Positions 24,475 to 33,077 of a stretch of 33,142 bases of DNA are shown here, one piece after another. How positions within the stretch are numbered: the first letter of the stretch is position 1; every line of letters begins with the position of its first letter. The DNA lies in the NCBI GenBank assembly GCA_964443825.1, contig CAYUEV010000012.1, forward strand, positions 1 through 33,142, in the 5' to 3' direction. The notes beneath the pieces are model-generated. The model worked only from the letters and a program-made list of their open reading frames with translations, was not told the origin of the DNA and did not search any database. The position numbers were made by a program, and so were the translations under genes. This DNA comes from UBA1081 sp964443825. Its GTDB lineage: Bacteria; Bacillota; Clostridia; Oscillospirales; Acutalibacteraceae.

Positions 24475-25992
24475 TTATTTTGACTTTGTGTAGATACTGT
24501 ATATATCGTAAATAGCGTTGGAAATAGTCGAACCGGCGCTCTTCTTATTCGTCTTAAAGACTTTTTCAGCCGATAACGAAGAGAACATAAACGAGAATAC
24601 GTCGTCGTCGCCCGCTTTAGAGCCTTTTAACACTCTGTCAAAGCAGTCGGAGTAAGTCGACACGTCTTTATTTTTTTCTAAATTCAGTTTTAGAGCGCAC
24701 GCGCTTTCATAAATATCCTTATTGTGTTCGTCTTTAAAGAACTTGGACTTTACGGACGGGACGAGAGTATAGAACGTCATTATATAATTGGTCAAAAGGT
24801 CGTAATTGGAGAAGCACTCGGCGCTGACTCTTTTTTCAAAGTCGTCGTCTATTATGAATCTGTTGCCGCTCTTCGTGCTGAAGTGTTTTAAAAATCCCAA
24901 AACGCTTAAAATATAATCGGGCGCTTCTTCGGGAGAGCCTATTATAAATCCTTTTCCGTCTTCCAAGGGTCTTATATACCCGTCGTCGAGGCACTCCAAA
25001 ATAGCTAAAGCGAAAAGATACGGCGCTTTTTTAGAGGTCGACTTAGGCTTAATTCTCGAATACGGGACGAGCATTTTATAAGCGGCGCAGGGAGTAATAT
25101 CAGGCGACAGCGAGGAAGGTATGTTTTCGGGGTTCACCGCGAGGGCTTTCGCGTTTTTATTGTAAACGCGCCTTACTATTTTATCGCTAAACAATAAAAC
25201 GACGATTAAAAGTATTATAACTATGGCGCATATGACAAAAGGCAGAACGCCTAAAACTTTATTTCCGAACTTTGAAAGACCTTCTTTCGCGCTCGAGTAC
25301 TTAACGAGAGCCCCGTCGTCAAAAGCGCTCGACGGAACCGAAACCTCAACGTCCATCGTGTCGTAAACGCGGCTCATGTTAAACGTGACGTTGCTTCCGT
25401 TTACTTTTCCGTTTTCCGTTTCAATGTCCTTGGATTCTATTCCGGCGGGCAGAGTTACGTTTACGGTTACGTTATTGCTTGTATATAAGAATTTCTTGCC
25501 TATTATAGTAGTTGCGAAGATCGCTTTGCCGCCGCTTTTTTTAACGGCGCCCGTCATGGTATATGATATTGTGTAAACTTTGGTTTCCTGAGCCGACGGG
25601 GAATTTATAATAATATCAAAACTCCCGCCGTCTTCCGAAAGTCCGCTTCTAAACGTGTTTACGCCTTTTCCCGTCGGATCTTCTTTAGCCTGCTCTGTTT
25701 TTCCCCCTTGGCTACCAACCTGCTCTTCTTTTATGGCAACCGTTATATCTTTTATTTCGTCAAAGCTCATTTTTTGATTAGAGCCGCCATATACGTCAAA
25801 CTGCCTGTCAAAAGTATCCGCTGCGGCAATATATTCGACCGTCCACTCCTCCGTGACGCTTACCGTGCCGTCTTTATTTACGACCGAGTTTATATCCACT
25901 TTCGGTATGGACTCGGCGGGCGCTTCGGCAAACGCGCAGATCGGGAAAGATAATAATATTAAAACCAAAAGAACAGAAGAAAGCTTTTTCAT
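24475..25992 (-). CDS. DUF2207-family membrane protein
   Basis: A 505-residue predicted surface-facing membrane protein. A signal peptide covers about 1-22 (hydrophobic LLVLILLSFPICAFA, likely cut after AFA). An extracytoplasmic DUF2207 domain follows (about 30-225), rich in beta strands. One strong transmembrane helix is at 247-268 (VLPFVICAIVIILLIVVLLF), then a basic stop-transfer KIVRRVYNK and a cytoplasmic C-terminal region of about 235 residues. The glycine-rich tail often seen in DUF2207 proteins is missing here. Function is unknown for the family. AAAGGA lies about 11 bases before the ATG. It sits between a zinc-ribbon membrane protein and ftcD. Confidence 0.8.
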   Translation of the reverse strand: MKKLSSVLLVLILLSFPICAFAEAPAESIPKVDINSVVNKDGTVSVTEEWTVEYIAAADTFDRQFDVYGGSNQKMSFDEIKDITVAIKEEQVGSQGGKTEQAKEDPTGKGVNTFRSGLSEDGGSFDIIINSPSAQETKVYTISYTMTGAVKKSGGKAIFATTIIGKKFLYTSNNVTVNVTLPAGIESKDIETENGKVNGSNVTFNMSRVYDTMDVEVSVPSSAFDDGALVKYSSAKEGLSKFGNKVLGVLPFVICAIVIILLIVVLLFSDKIVRRVYNKNAKALAVNPENIPSSLSPDITPCAAYKMLVPYSRIKPKSTSKKAPYLFALAILECLDDGYIRPLEDGKGFIIGSPEEAPDYILSVLGFLKHFSTKSGNRFIIDDDFEKRVSAECFSNYDLLTNYIMTFYTLVPSVKSKFFKDEHNKDIYESACALKLNLEKNKDVSTYSDCFDRVLKGSKAGDDDVFSFMFSSLSAEKVFKTNKKSAGSTISNAIYDIYSIYTKSK

Positions 25993-26032
25993 AATAACGT
26001 CGTCCTTTCATCGTTTCTAAGTTATTGAATTT

Positions 26033-26536
26033 TTAACTGTTTTTTATTTCGTAATAGTATACGCTGTCTTTATCTATCCCTTGGGACGCTATTACGAACC
26101 TGGCGTAATCGAGGTCTTCCAAACGCTGCAACGATCTTGCTATTTCGCCGTTATACTCGTCGGACTTTACAAAAATCCTCTTATGTATGACTCTTATTAC
26201 TCCGTAAAGGCAAAACACGCCGAACGCCGCGGCTAAAAGAACGCTCGATATTAAAAAATCTCTTTTTAACAGTATCACAAAAAGAAACGCGGCGTAAAGA
26301 ATTATTATGGCGATTCTTAAATTCCCGTAAGACGACGAAAATCTTATGTCAAAGTACCTGCCCGCCCCTATTAAAGCGGCCTCTAGGATCGACTCCCTGT
26401 ATGACTTTCTGCCGCAGGCGGGGCAGGCGACGCAGGGATCGCCCACTTTCTTCCCTTTTCTCGCGTCGGGGTCGTAGTATTCTTCTGAACAATACGGGCA
26501 TTTAAATATCTGCCAGTCTTTAATTGTTTGACTCAT
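26033..26536 (-). CDS. Zinc-ribbon membrane protein of unknown function
   Basis: A 167-residue protein with an N-terminal zinc ribbon, C13/C16 (CPYC) and C38/C41 (CPAC), with a further C35. Two membrane helices follow (about 73-90 and 94-117) and then a cytoplasmic tail. I do not recognise a named family. It could recruit or sense something at the membrane together with the DUF2207 protein encoded 40 bases downstream. No convincing ribosome site precedes the ATG, which lies 20 bases after the lacZ stop, so its translation may depend on lacZ. Confidence 0.7.
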   Translation of the reverse strand: MSQTIKDWQIFKCPYCSEEYYDPDARKGKKVGDPCVACPACGRKSYRESILEAALIGAGRYFDIRFSSSYGNLRIAIIILYAAFLFVILLKRDFLISSVLLAAAFGVFCLYGVIRVIHKRIFVKSDEYNGEIARSLQRLEDLDYARFVIASQGIDKDSVYYYEIKNS

Positions 26537-26556
26537 AAAACTAGGATTAAAACGTT

Positions 26557-29500
26557 CTACTCAATGGACACGTAAAACTCGAAGATAAGCATACTCTCCT
26601 CGTCGATGCAATACTCCGAAAGCGTCTGAGGACCGCAGCTGGCCGTTCCCGTCCCTCTTACGTATCCGTCGATGTTTATTATGGACGAATCGGCGTAAAC
26701 TATCTCTTCTCTGTGCTTCGCGTTATAAAGGCTTTGTTCGGTGTAATCGTGAGCCGAAAAAGCAATTTTATCCTCGGCGTATATTTTTATGGCGCGGCCT
26801 AAATCGTCGCTTATTTTAATCCACTTGACGTCGCAATGTTCGCCGTTGCTCTGCGGGAATATGTAAGGCTCGTGCATATCGTGAACTTTTGATTTATAGA
26901 TTCCTATAGGCGCGTGAGCCTTAAAATCGGGAAGGTTTTCTTTGGGCCCTCTCCCGTAGTACTCGATATTGCAAAACTCCTTAGGCGCTTCAAGAGTAAG
27001 ACCAAACCTAGGAATATATGTTTCGTCGTCCGTTACTTTATTTAAAGCGGCTCTTACTTTTATATTCCCGTCCGGCGTTATTAAGTAATACACGATGCAG
27101 CAGAAAAGGTCTTTTTTCCCGCCTTTTATGTTGTATACCGTCATAACCGAAACTCCCGCGCCTTCCAAGCAGACCTCAAACGAGTCCTTGGTAATCTCGG
27201 CGCTGTCAAGTTTAAGTTCTTCCCATTTTTCTTTAATGTTGACGTCGTTGTCAAGAGGCGCTCTGAAAACGGTCGGCAAAAATCCCTTTCTCCCGGACGC
27301 GGGATTCTGGTTTATGTACTCCGTCCCGTCTTTTTTGTATGAGATTAAACTTCCGCTCTCGGACGAAAATCTCGCTTCGCCGCCTATAAACTTTACGGTC
27401 ACAACGTTCCCGTCGGTGGACGCCGATATTATCCCCGTTTCAATCGGTTTAAACCCTGAAGGCGCGTCGTTTAAAATAAGCTGCTCTCTTGAAACTTCCC
27501 TGTCGCCGTCAAGACAAATTATATTAAGAGCGTAGTCGTTTTCGTTGTCCATCGGACCTAAAGCTAGGGTGTAAGACGCCGTATCCATCGGCTCGATATC
27601 GGACGACAATTCCCCCTCGTCGCTAAAACAGCCGTTCTTTAAAAGGACCCACCTTATCTTAAGGTATGAAGCGTTTTTAAACCTGTTCGTATTAGTAAGT
27701 TTTACGGTATTCTGCCCGCTGTACTCGGCCGTTACCGGTCTGTAGACTTCTTTCATCTCAAAAGCGCCGGTGTGAGGCGTCCTGTCGGGGTAAAACAGCC
27801 CGTCCACGCAAAAATTCCCGTCATGTCTCTTTTCCTTATGGTCGCCGCCGTAAGTGTATTCGTAAGGGTACTTTTTATCGTCGGGCTCATGATACACGGC
27901 GTGGTCGCACCACTCCCAGATGCACCCGCCTAAAAGATTGTCGTATTCGTATATTATGTCCCAGTAATCCATGAGAGCGCCCGGCCCCTGCCCCATGGAG
28001 TGCGCGTACTCGCACATAAAAAACGGCTTTTCAAGGTAAGGAGTCGTCGAGATTTTAGACCCGTTTTTGTATCTTCCTCTGTAGCGCCCGTCGCACTGAC
28101 CTATTTTTAGGAGATCCTCGTGCTTAGTGTACATTTCGGAACACACGTCGTAAGCGACTCTCTTTGTCGCCGAAACGCCTTCATAATGAACGGGTATTTC
28201 CGGGCAGACGCTTTTTAAGTAATCATAGCAGAAATCCTGGCATTTATAGCCGCCCGATTCGTTTCCCAAAGACCACATGGTAACGGAAACCCTGTTCCTG
28301 TCGCGCATATACATCCTTTTAACTCTGTCCAGGTAATGGTGTCTCCAGGCGGAATCGGAGCTAATAGTATCCATACTGCCGGTAATTTCATTTATTCCGT
28401 GCGTTTCAATATCCGCCTCGTCTATTACATAAAAGCCGTAAATATCGGAGAGTATAAGCATTATTGGGTCGGGAGGATAATGAGAGGTCCTTATGGCGTT
28501 TACGTTAAACTCCTTCATAAGTTTTAAGTCGTTTTCGTAGTCCTCCGCGGTCATAACGTAACCCGTTTTAGGGTTCGCGTCATGGTGGTTTACGCCTTTA
28601 ATCTTAATATTCTTCCCGTTAAAATAAAATACGTTTTTCTTAATTTCAACGGTTTTAAATCCCGTTAGGTTCCTTATGCTCTCCGCTTCGTTCCCGTTTT
28701 CAAAAAGGGTGATATAAAGATTATAAAGATAAGGCTCTTCGGCGTTCCACTCGACGACTTTAAGATTTTCAACGTCGAATTTAATTTTCTTGGAGGCCTT
28801 TTTCTCTAAAGAAAAAATCTCGTTTTCGCCGTCATAAAGCGATATTTTAACGGAACTTCCTTTTTGATACGAAGGCACGTCCGCTATACACTCTAAATTA
28901 TAATACTCGCCGTTCTTTTTAGTTTTAACCTGATAATCGTAAATATAGGAAGAGCCGTACTCGCTTACATACGCGTCCCTGAAAATCCCGTTCTCGCGAA
29001 ACATATCCTGCGCCTCTAAAAAAGAGCCGTTGCACCATTTATATGAAAGAACCAAAAGTTCGTTTTCGCCTTTTACCGCGTTTTCGGTTATATCAAACTC
29101 CGACGTGTTGTGGGACCCTTCCGAATACCCTACGTAGTTTCCGTTTAAATAAACTTCTATGTTAGACGACGCGCCTAAAAACGTCAGTATATACGTCTTT
29201 CCCTCGCCCGAAAGGTTAAACTTCTTCCTATAAATTCCGGCGGGGCAGTCCTCGGGTATAAGGGGCGGATCCGTGTTAAACTCATAGGGGCAGTTTAAAT
29301 AAACGGGTTCCTGATAACCCGTCCTCTGCCAGTCGGACGGAACTTTAATTTCGTCAAATTTTACTCTTCCAGCGTCAAATTTATCGGGAACTTTTGAAGC
29401 GCGGCTGTAAAATTTAAAATCCCAAAGACCGCTTAAAACGGTTACTATATCGGAAGTATATCTTTCCGTTCTAACGTCCGCGGACTTTGCGCCGTCAAGA

Positions 29501-29607
29501 GTTTTAAAAGGGATAAAATACGCTCTCGGCTCTTTTACGTTATCTTTAAACACTTTAAAGTTTTTATAGTTTTTCTTTTCAAGATTGTATTTCATAATAT
29601 CCGTCAC
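26557..29607 (-). CDS. lacZ: Beta-galactosidase (glycoside hydrolase family 2, LacZ type)
   Basis: Retaining beta-galactosidase of 1016 residues, the usual LacZ size. The sugar-binding and immunoglobulin-like domains come first. The central TIM barrel holds acid/base E450 in SLGNESGG and nucleophile E533 in CEYAHSMGQGPGALMDYW, matching E461 and E537 of the E. coli enzyme. The C-terminal part is a beta-galactosidase small chain domain (YYGRGPKENLPD). There is no signal peptide, so it is cytoplasmic. The ATG has an AAGGTGA site and a good promoter about 70 bases upstream. No sugar transporter or regulator adjoins it. The downstream genes to thyX follow closely enough to share its transcript. 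Confidence 0.95.
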   Translation of the reverse strand: MTDIMKYNLEKKNYKNFKVFKDNVKEPRAYFIPFKTLDGAKSADVRTERYTSDIVTVLSGLWDFKFYSRASKVPDKFDAGRVKFDEIKVPSDWQRTGYQEPVYLNCPYEFNTDPPLIPEDCPAGIYRKKFNLSGEGKTYILTFLGASSNIEVYLNGNYVGYSEGSHNTSEFDITENAVKGENELLVLSYKWCNGSFLEAQDMFRENGIFRDAYVSEYGSSYIYDYQVKTKKNGEYYNLECIADVPSYQKGSSVKISLYDGENEIFSLEKKASKKIKFDVENLKVVEWNAEEPYLYNLYITLFENGNEAESIRNLTGFKTVEIKKNVFYFNGKNIKIKGVNHHDANPKTGYVMTAEDYENDLKLMKEFNVNAIRTSHYPPDPIMLILSDIYGFYVIDEADIETHGINEITGSMDTISSDSAWRHHYLDRVKRMYMRDRNRVSVTMWSLGNESGGYKCQDFCYDYLKSVCPEIPVHYEGVSATKRVAYDVCSEMYTKHEDLLKIGQCDGRYRGRYKNGSKISTTPYLEKPFFMCEYAHSMGQGPGALMDYWDIIYEYDNLLGGCIWEWCDHAVYHEPDDKKYPYEYTYGGDHKEKRHDGNFCVDGLFYPDRTPHTGAFEMKEVYRPVTAEYSGQNTVKLTNTNRFKNASYLKIRWVLLKNGCFSDEGELSSDIEPMDTASYTLALGPMDNENDYALNIICLDGDREVSREQLILNDAPSGFKPIETGIISASTDGNVVTVKFIGGEARFSSESGSLISYKKDGTEYINQNPASGRKGFLPTVFRAPLDNDVNIKEKWEELKLDSAEITKDSFEVCLEGAGVSVMTVYNIKGGKKDLFCCIVYYLITPDGNIKVRAALNKVTDDETYIPRFGLTLEAPKEFCNIEYYGRGPKENLPDFKAHAPIGIYKSKVHDMHEPYIFPQSNGEHCDVKWIKISDDLGRAIKIYAEDKIAFSAHDYTEQSLYNAKHREEIVYADSSIINIDGYVRGTGTASCGPQTLSEYCIDEESMLIFEFYVSIE

Positions 29608-29678
29608 CTTTTTGCGGCTCTCGTATCGTTTTGTTCTAAAGGAAAAGAGCTTTCTAAAAACCCGCCTTCTCCCGCTAC

Positions 29679-29707
29679 ATCATAACACAAAAAAAAGCTT
29701 TTTGCAA
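29679..29707 (-). promoter_or_regulatory. Predicted sigma-A promoter of lacZ
   Basis: On the minus strand, TTGCAA (29702-29707) and TATGAT (29679-29684) are separated by 17 bases that include a run of eight T residues. The predicted leader to the lacZ ATG is about 65 bases. It is divergent from the dnaG promoter, with 42 bases between the two -35 boxes. Confidence 0.6.
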
Positions 29708-29749
29708 TCGAAAAAATAAAAAATTTAACCCCGTGAAAACACAGAACAT

Positions 29750-29778
29750 TTGACAAACCCTCAAATTAGCGCTATAAT
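29750..29778 (+). promoter_or_regulatory. Consensus sigma-A promoter upstream of dnaG-rpoD
   Basis: TTGACA (29750-29755) and TATAAT (29773-29778) are perfect matches to the housekeeping consensus with the ideal 17-base spacer. The expected transcription start is near 29785, about 200 bases before the dnaG start codon, which leaves an unusually long leader. Confidence 0.85.
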
Positions 29779-29784
29779 GTAGGT

Positions 29785-29983
29785 AAATTAAAATAGGGGT
29801 GTTTTTCGTTGAAATCGACCGACGGCGCGGCCGCGCCCCATGCGCTCCGTCGGACGGGCGTAAAAGCGGCAAAACGCTTTTTAAAACCCTAAAAGTCCGT
29901 GAAATTTTTTAACTTGAACTAAACGCGAGCGAAAAGCTCAAATTAACTTTACGATATTATCTTTAAATCAAGGGAGCGTTATT
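29785..29983 (+). other. Structured 5' leader of dnaG (or a small RNA)
   Basis: A GC-rich element is at 29819-29853: CCGACGG pairs with CCGTCGG and encloses a perfect 14-base palindrome, GGCGCGGCCGCGCC, at 29824-29837. A second hairpin follows at 29862-29881 (AAAAGCG/CGCTTTT, six-base loop), ending in a short T run before AAAA. The rest to the dnaG start is AT-rich and holds no clear second promoter. The T run is mostly inside the stem, so it may be an attenuator or the end of a small RNA of about 100 bases. It does not match SRP RNA or other RNAs I know. Confidence 0.4.
29809..29892 (+). CDS. Possible TTG-started 27-residue leader ORF
   Basis: Within the dnaG leader, an AGGGG site is followed nine to ten bases later by a TTG that opens 27 codons ending in TAA. 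The product would be basic (KSTDGAAAPHALRRTG at the start, KAAKRFLKP at the end), with no membrane segment. It lies across the GC-rich hairpin, so its translation could alter that fold. It may be a chance ORF; there is no family I recognise. Confidence 0.25.
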   Translation: MKSTDGAAAPHALRRTGVKAAKRFLKP

Positions 29984-31735
29984 TTGCGTTTTAGCGAGGA
30001 TTTTCTGTCGCAGGTAAAACAAAAAAACGATATTTTAGACACAATATCCCCTTACGTCGATTTGAAAGTAAGAGGGTCGACGGCTGTCGGTCTCTGCCCT
30101 TTTCACAACGAAAAGACGCCTTCGTTTACCGTTTACGTTAACACTCAGTCCTTTTACTGTTTTGGCTGCGGCCTGGGCGGGGACGTTATCACTTTCGTTA
30201 AAAACATGGAAAATCTCGCTTACCCCGACGCCGTAACATACTTAGCGAATAAAGCCGGTTTGCAATTACCCCAAGACCCCGAAAGCGATAAAACGGCCGA
30301 ACTTAAAAGAAGAATATTAAACGCTAACCGGGAAGCCGCGAAATTCTATCACTCTTACCTGTTTAGCGAAAACGGAAAAGACGCTTTAAATTATCTTTTA
30401 AAAAGAGGACTTACCGCTTCCACAGTTCGACATTTCGGCTTGGGTTACGCCCCAAACGGCTGGGACGAGCTTAAACGCCGTCTTAAAAGTCTGGGCTTTA
30501 ACGAAACCGAGTTAATTTTGGCGGATCTTCTGAGAAAAACAAAAAAAGGCAACGTTATAGACGCGTTCAGGAACAGAATAATGTTCCCCATAATCGACGT
30601 CAACGGCAATATTACGGCGTTCGGCGGAAGAGTTATGGACGACTCAAAACCCAAATACATCAACACTTCAGACACTCCCGTATACAAAAAAAGCGAAGGC
30701 ATATACGCTCTTAATTTCGCTAAGAAACAAACAGGCAAAACTCTCATACTCTGTGAAGGTTATATGGACGTTATAGCCTACCATCAGGCGGGCTTTACAA
30801 ACGCCGTAGCGTGTCTTGGGACGGCTTTCACTGAAAATCAGGCGAAACTTTTAAACAGGTACTGTGAAGAAATAATTTTATCATACGATAACGACGAAGC
30901 GGGACTTAAAGCCGCTAAACGAGCTATCGGGATTTTGCAAAACACAACCTTAAGAGTAAAAGTCGCCCGTCTTTCAGGAGGAAAAGACCCCGATGAAATA
31001 ATAAGAAAAGGCGGCAAAGAACATATAATCAAGATTTTAAGAGACGCTCTGGGAGACGTTGAGTTCGACCTCGAAAAAGCCAAAGAAGACTACGATCTAT
31101 CGTCGCCTTCCGATACCGCGGCTTATATCGAAAAAGCCGCCGACGTCGTGGCGAAACTCGGAAATCCCGTAAAATGGGACATATACGCCTCAAAAATTTC
31201 CAAAGACACGAACGTCGACAAAGACGCTATACTGTCGCAAATTAAAATTTCTTCCAAAAAACAAAAAAAGAGGGATGAAAACGAAAAACTAAGAAAAGCT
31301 TACGCTTTTAACGATTCGATTCTAAACGAGCTCAACCCGGAAAGGCGCTCCAATCTTCCCGCCGCTAAAGCGGAGGAGCTGCTTTTGGCTTGCGTACTTA
31401 AAAACCCGGAATTTTATAAAAAAATAAAAGATTCCTTAACCGACGACGATTTTTCAACAAAATTTAACCTGAAGATTTATAAAGCCGCCGCTAAAACAAT
31501 AGAGCTTTACGGAAGCGCGGATATATCTCTCTTCGGGGAGGATCTTACCGATAAAGAAACGGGTTATATAGTGAGACTTAAATCAAGCGTCGCGGGAACA
31601 ACCTTAAAAGAGTGCCGAGATTCAATAGACCGCATGAAAAGCGAAAAAAGAGAAAAACTCTCTAAAAACGCGTCCGACATGACGGACGAGGAGTGGGCTT
31701 TGGAATTTGAGAAGTTAAGACGGTCAAAGAAATAG
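29984..31735 (+). CDS. dnaG: DNA primase
   Basis: Makes RNA primers at the replication fork. The CHC2 zinc-binding domain uses C38, H41, C59 and C62 (CPFHNEKTPSF...YCFGCG). The catalytic core is at about 110-250, followed by the Toprim metal site with E258 in CEGYMD and D302 and D304 in SYDNDEAG. The C-terminal part would contact the DnaB helicase. At 583 residues it is normal. The start is TTG with AAGGGAG at good spacing. It is followed 36 bases later by rpoD, the usual macromolecular-synthesis pair; rpsU is absent here. Confidence 0.96.
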   Translation: MRFSEDFLSQVKQKNDILDTISPYVDLKVRGSTAVGLCPFHNEKTPSFTVYVNTQSFYCFGCGLGGDVITFVKNMENLAYPDAVTYLANKAGLQLPQDPESDKTAELKRRILNANREAAKFYHSYLFSENGKDALNYLLKRGLTASTVRHFGLGYAPNGWDELKRRLKSLGFNETELILADLLRKTKKGNVIDAFRNRIMFPIIDVNGNITAFGGRVMDDSKPKYINTSDTPVYKKSEGIYALNFAKKQTGKTLILCEGYMDVIAYHQAGFTNAVACLGTAFTENQAKLLNRYCEEIILSYDNDEAGLKAAKRAIGILQNTTLRVKVARLSGGKDPDEIIRKGGKEHIIKILRDALGDVEFDLEKAKEDYDLSSPSDTAAYIEKAADVVAKLGNPVKWDIYASKISKDTNVDKDAILSQIKISSKKQKKRDENEKLRKAYAFNDSILNELNPERRSNLPAAKAEELLLACVLKNPEFYKKIKDSLTDDDFSTKFNLKIYKAAAKTIELYGSADISLFGEDLTDKETGYIVRLKSSVAGTTLKECRDSIDRMKSEKREKLSKNASDMTDEEWALEFEKLRRSKK

Positions 31736-31771
31736 TTTTTTACAATCTATCAATAAAAGGAGGATAATTTA

Positions 31772-32869
31772 ATGGAAAATAGTGAAAAGAAGAATATCTT
31801 TAATAAGCTCATTGAAAAGGGCAAACAGTCGGGCAAACTCACGACTCACGAAATAGACTCCGCCATTCTTGAAATCGATTTTGACATAGACGAGCTTGAC
31901 AGGCTCTATGAGTCGATAGAAAACAACAATATAGAAATCGTCGACGATATGAACGACGCCATGCTCGACGCGCTTAATTTCGACTCCGAAGTCGGAAAAT
32001 CGTCGGATATGGGCGACGAGGACGCGGACGCCAAAAATCTTCAAATCGACGACCCCGTTAAAATCTACCTTAAAGAAATCGGAAAAGTGCCGCTTCTCTC
32101 CTCGGAAGAAGAGATAGAGCTCGCCATGCGCATATCCGAGGGCGACGAGGAAGCTAAAAAACGCCTTGAGGTCGCGAACCTCCGCTTAGTCGTAAGCATC
32201 GCCAAACGATACGGCGGCAGGGGTATGCAGTTCCTCGATTTAATTCAGGAGGGCAATTTAGGTCTTATTAAAGCCGTCGAAAAATTTGACTACACAAAGG
32301 GCTTTAAGTTTTCAACATACGCGACCTGGTGGATAAGACAGGCCATCACAAGAGCCATAGCCGACCAGGCGCGAACAATAAGAATCCCCGTCCACATGGT
32401 TGAAACGATTAACAAAGTCAAAAAGACCAACAGTATGCTCCTCCACAAAAACGGCAGAGAACCCACGGCGGAGGAAGTCGCCAAGGAACTCGGAATGGCG
32501 CCCGAAAAAGTGCGCGAAATTATGAGAGTCGCCCAGGAGCCCGTATCCCTGGAAACGCCCATAGGAGAAGAGGAAGACAGCCATTTAGGCGATTTTATAC
32601 CCGACGAGGACGCTTTAGCCCCTCAAGACGCCGCGTCCCAGCTCCTCTTAAAAGAGGCCCTCGACAGCGTTCTTAAAACTCTCACGCCGAGAGAGGCTAA
32701 AGTGTTGAGACTGCGATTCGGTCTCGACGACGGCCACCCCAAAACTTTGGAGGAAGTCGGCGCTCAGTTTAACGTCACAAGAGAGAGAATAAGGCAAATC
32801 GAGGCTAAAGCCTTAAGAAAACTCCGTCACCCGCAAAGAAGCAAAAAACTTAAAGATTTCCTCGATTAA
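31772..32869 (+). CDS. rpoD: RNA polymerase primary sigma factor (SigA/RpoD)
   Basis: The 365-residue housekeeping sigma factor. Region 1.1 (about 1-80) is acidic. Region 1.2 begins near DDPVKIYLKEIGKVPLL (93-109). Region 2 runs through RLVVSIAKRYGGRGMQFLDL and the -10-recognising FKFSTYATWWIRQAITRAI (178-196). Region 3 covers about 205-275. Region 4 ends with the -35-binding helix-turn-helix TLEEVGAQFNVTRERIRQIE (325-344). A near-perfect AAAGGAGG site lies before the ATG. It is the factor expected to read the TTGACA/TATAAT promoters seen in this window. Confidence 0.98.
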   Translation: MENSEKKNIFNKLIEKGKQSGKLTTHEIDSAILEIDFDIDELDRLYESIENNNIEIVDDMNDAMLDALNFDSEVGKSSDMGDEDADAKNLQIDDPVKIYLKEIGKVPLLSSEEEIELAMRISEGDEEAKKRLEVANLRLVVSIAKRYGGRGMQFLDLIQEGNLGLIKAVEKFDYTKGFKFSTYATWWIRQAITRAIADQARTIRIPVHMVETINKVKKTNSMLLHKNGREPTAEEVAKELGMAPEKVREIMRVAQEPVSLETPIGEEEDSHLGDFIPDEDALAPQDAASQLLLKEALDSVLKTLTPREAKVLRLRFGLDDGHPKTLEEVGAQFNVTRERIRQIEAKALRKLRHPQRSKKLKDFLD

Positions 32870-32886
32870 ACCCTATAAACAAAAGC

Positions 32887-32915
32887 TCCCCGAAACAAAA
32901 TTTCGGGGAATTTTT
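32887..32915 (+). terminator. Bidirectional terminator between rpoD and tRNA-Gly
   Basis: A nine-pair perfect stem TCCCCGAAA/TTTCGGGGA with a five-base loop is followed on the plus strand by ATTTTT, ending rpoD. Read on the minus strand, the same stem is followed by GCTTTT and lies just after the tRNA, so it can serve both convergent transcripts. Confidence 0.85.
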
Positions 32916-32918
32916 ATA

Positions 32919-32994
32919 TGGAGCGGCTGACGAGGCTCGAACTCGCTACCTCCACCTTGGCAAGGTGGCGCTCTACCGGATGAGCTACAGCCGC
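32919..32994 (-). tRNA. tRNA-Gly (anticodon GCC)
   Basis: A 76-base cloverleaf on the minus strand. The acceptor stem is GCGGCTG/CAGCCGC with discriminator T and an encoded CCA. The D arm is GCTC/GAGC, and the anticodon stem CCACC/GGTGG holds the loop TTGCCAA, giving anticodon GCC. The T arm is GCGAG/CTCGT around TTCGAGC. It reads GGC and GGU glycine codons and converges on rpoD. Confidence 0.95.
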
Positions 32995-33027
32995 CCAAAA
33001 AGCGGCCGCGTCTCCACAGCCGCCTCC

Positions 33028-33055
33028 ATTATACCACAAAAACCCAAAATGTCAA
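33028..33055 (-). promoter_or_regulatory. Consensus sigma-A promoter of tRNA-Gly
   Basis: On the minus strand, TTGACA (33050-33055) and TATAAT (33028-33033) match the consensus exactly, with a 16-base spacer, about 33 bases upstream of the mature tRNA 5' end. Confidence 0.8.
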
Positions 33056-33077
33056 TGGGTAAAACCTTGATTTTAGA

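Noticed and set aside
29824..29837. 14-base GC palindrome considered as a phage or transposon attachment site
   Set aside because: No integrase, direct repeat pair or mobile gene is nearby, and it nests inside a larger leader hairpin.
29675..29872. 65-codon minus-strand ORF in the lacZ-dnaG gap
   Set aside because: It overlaps both divergent promoters and has no ribosome site; the control-region reading explains the sequence better.
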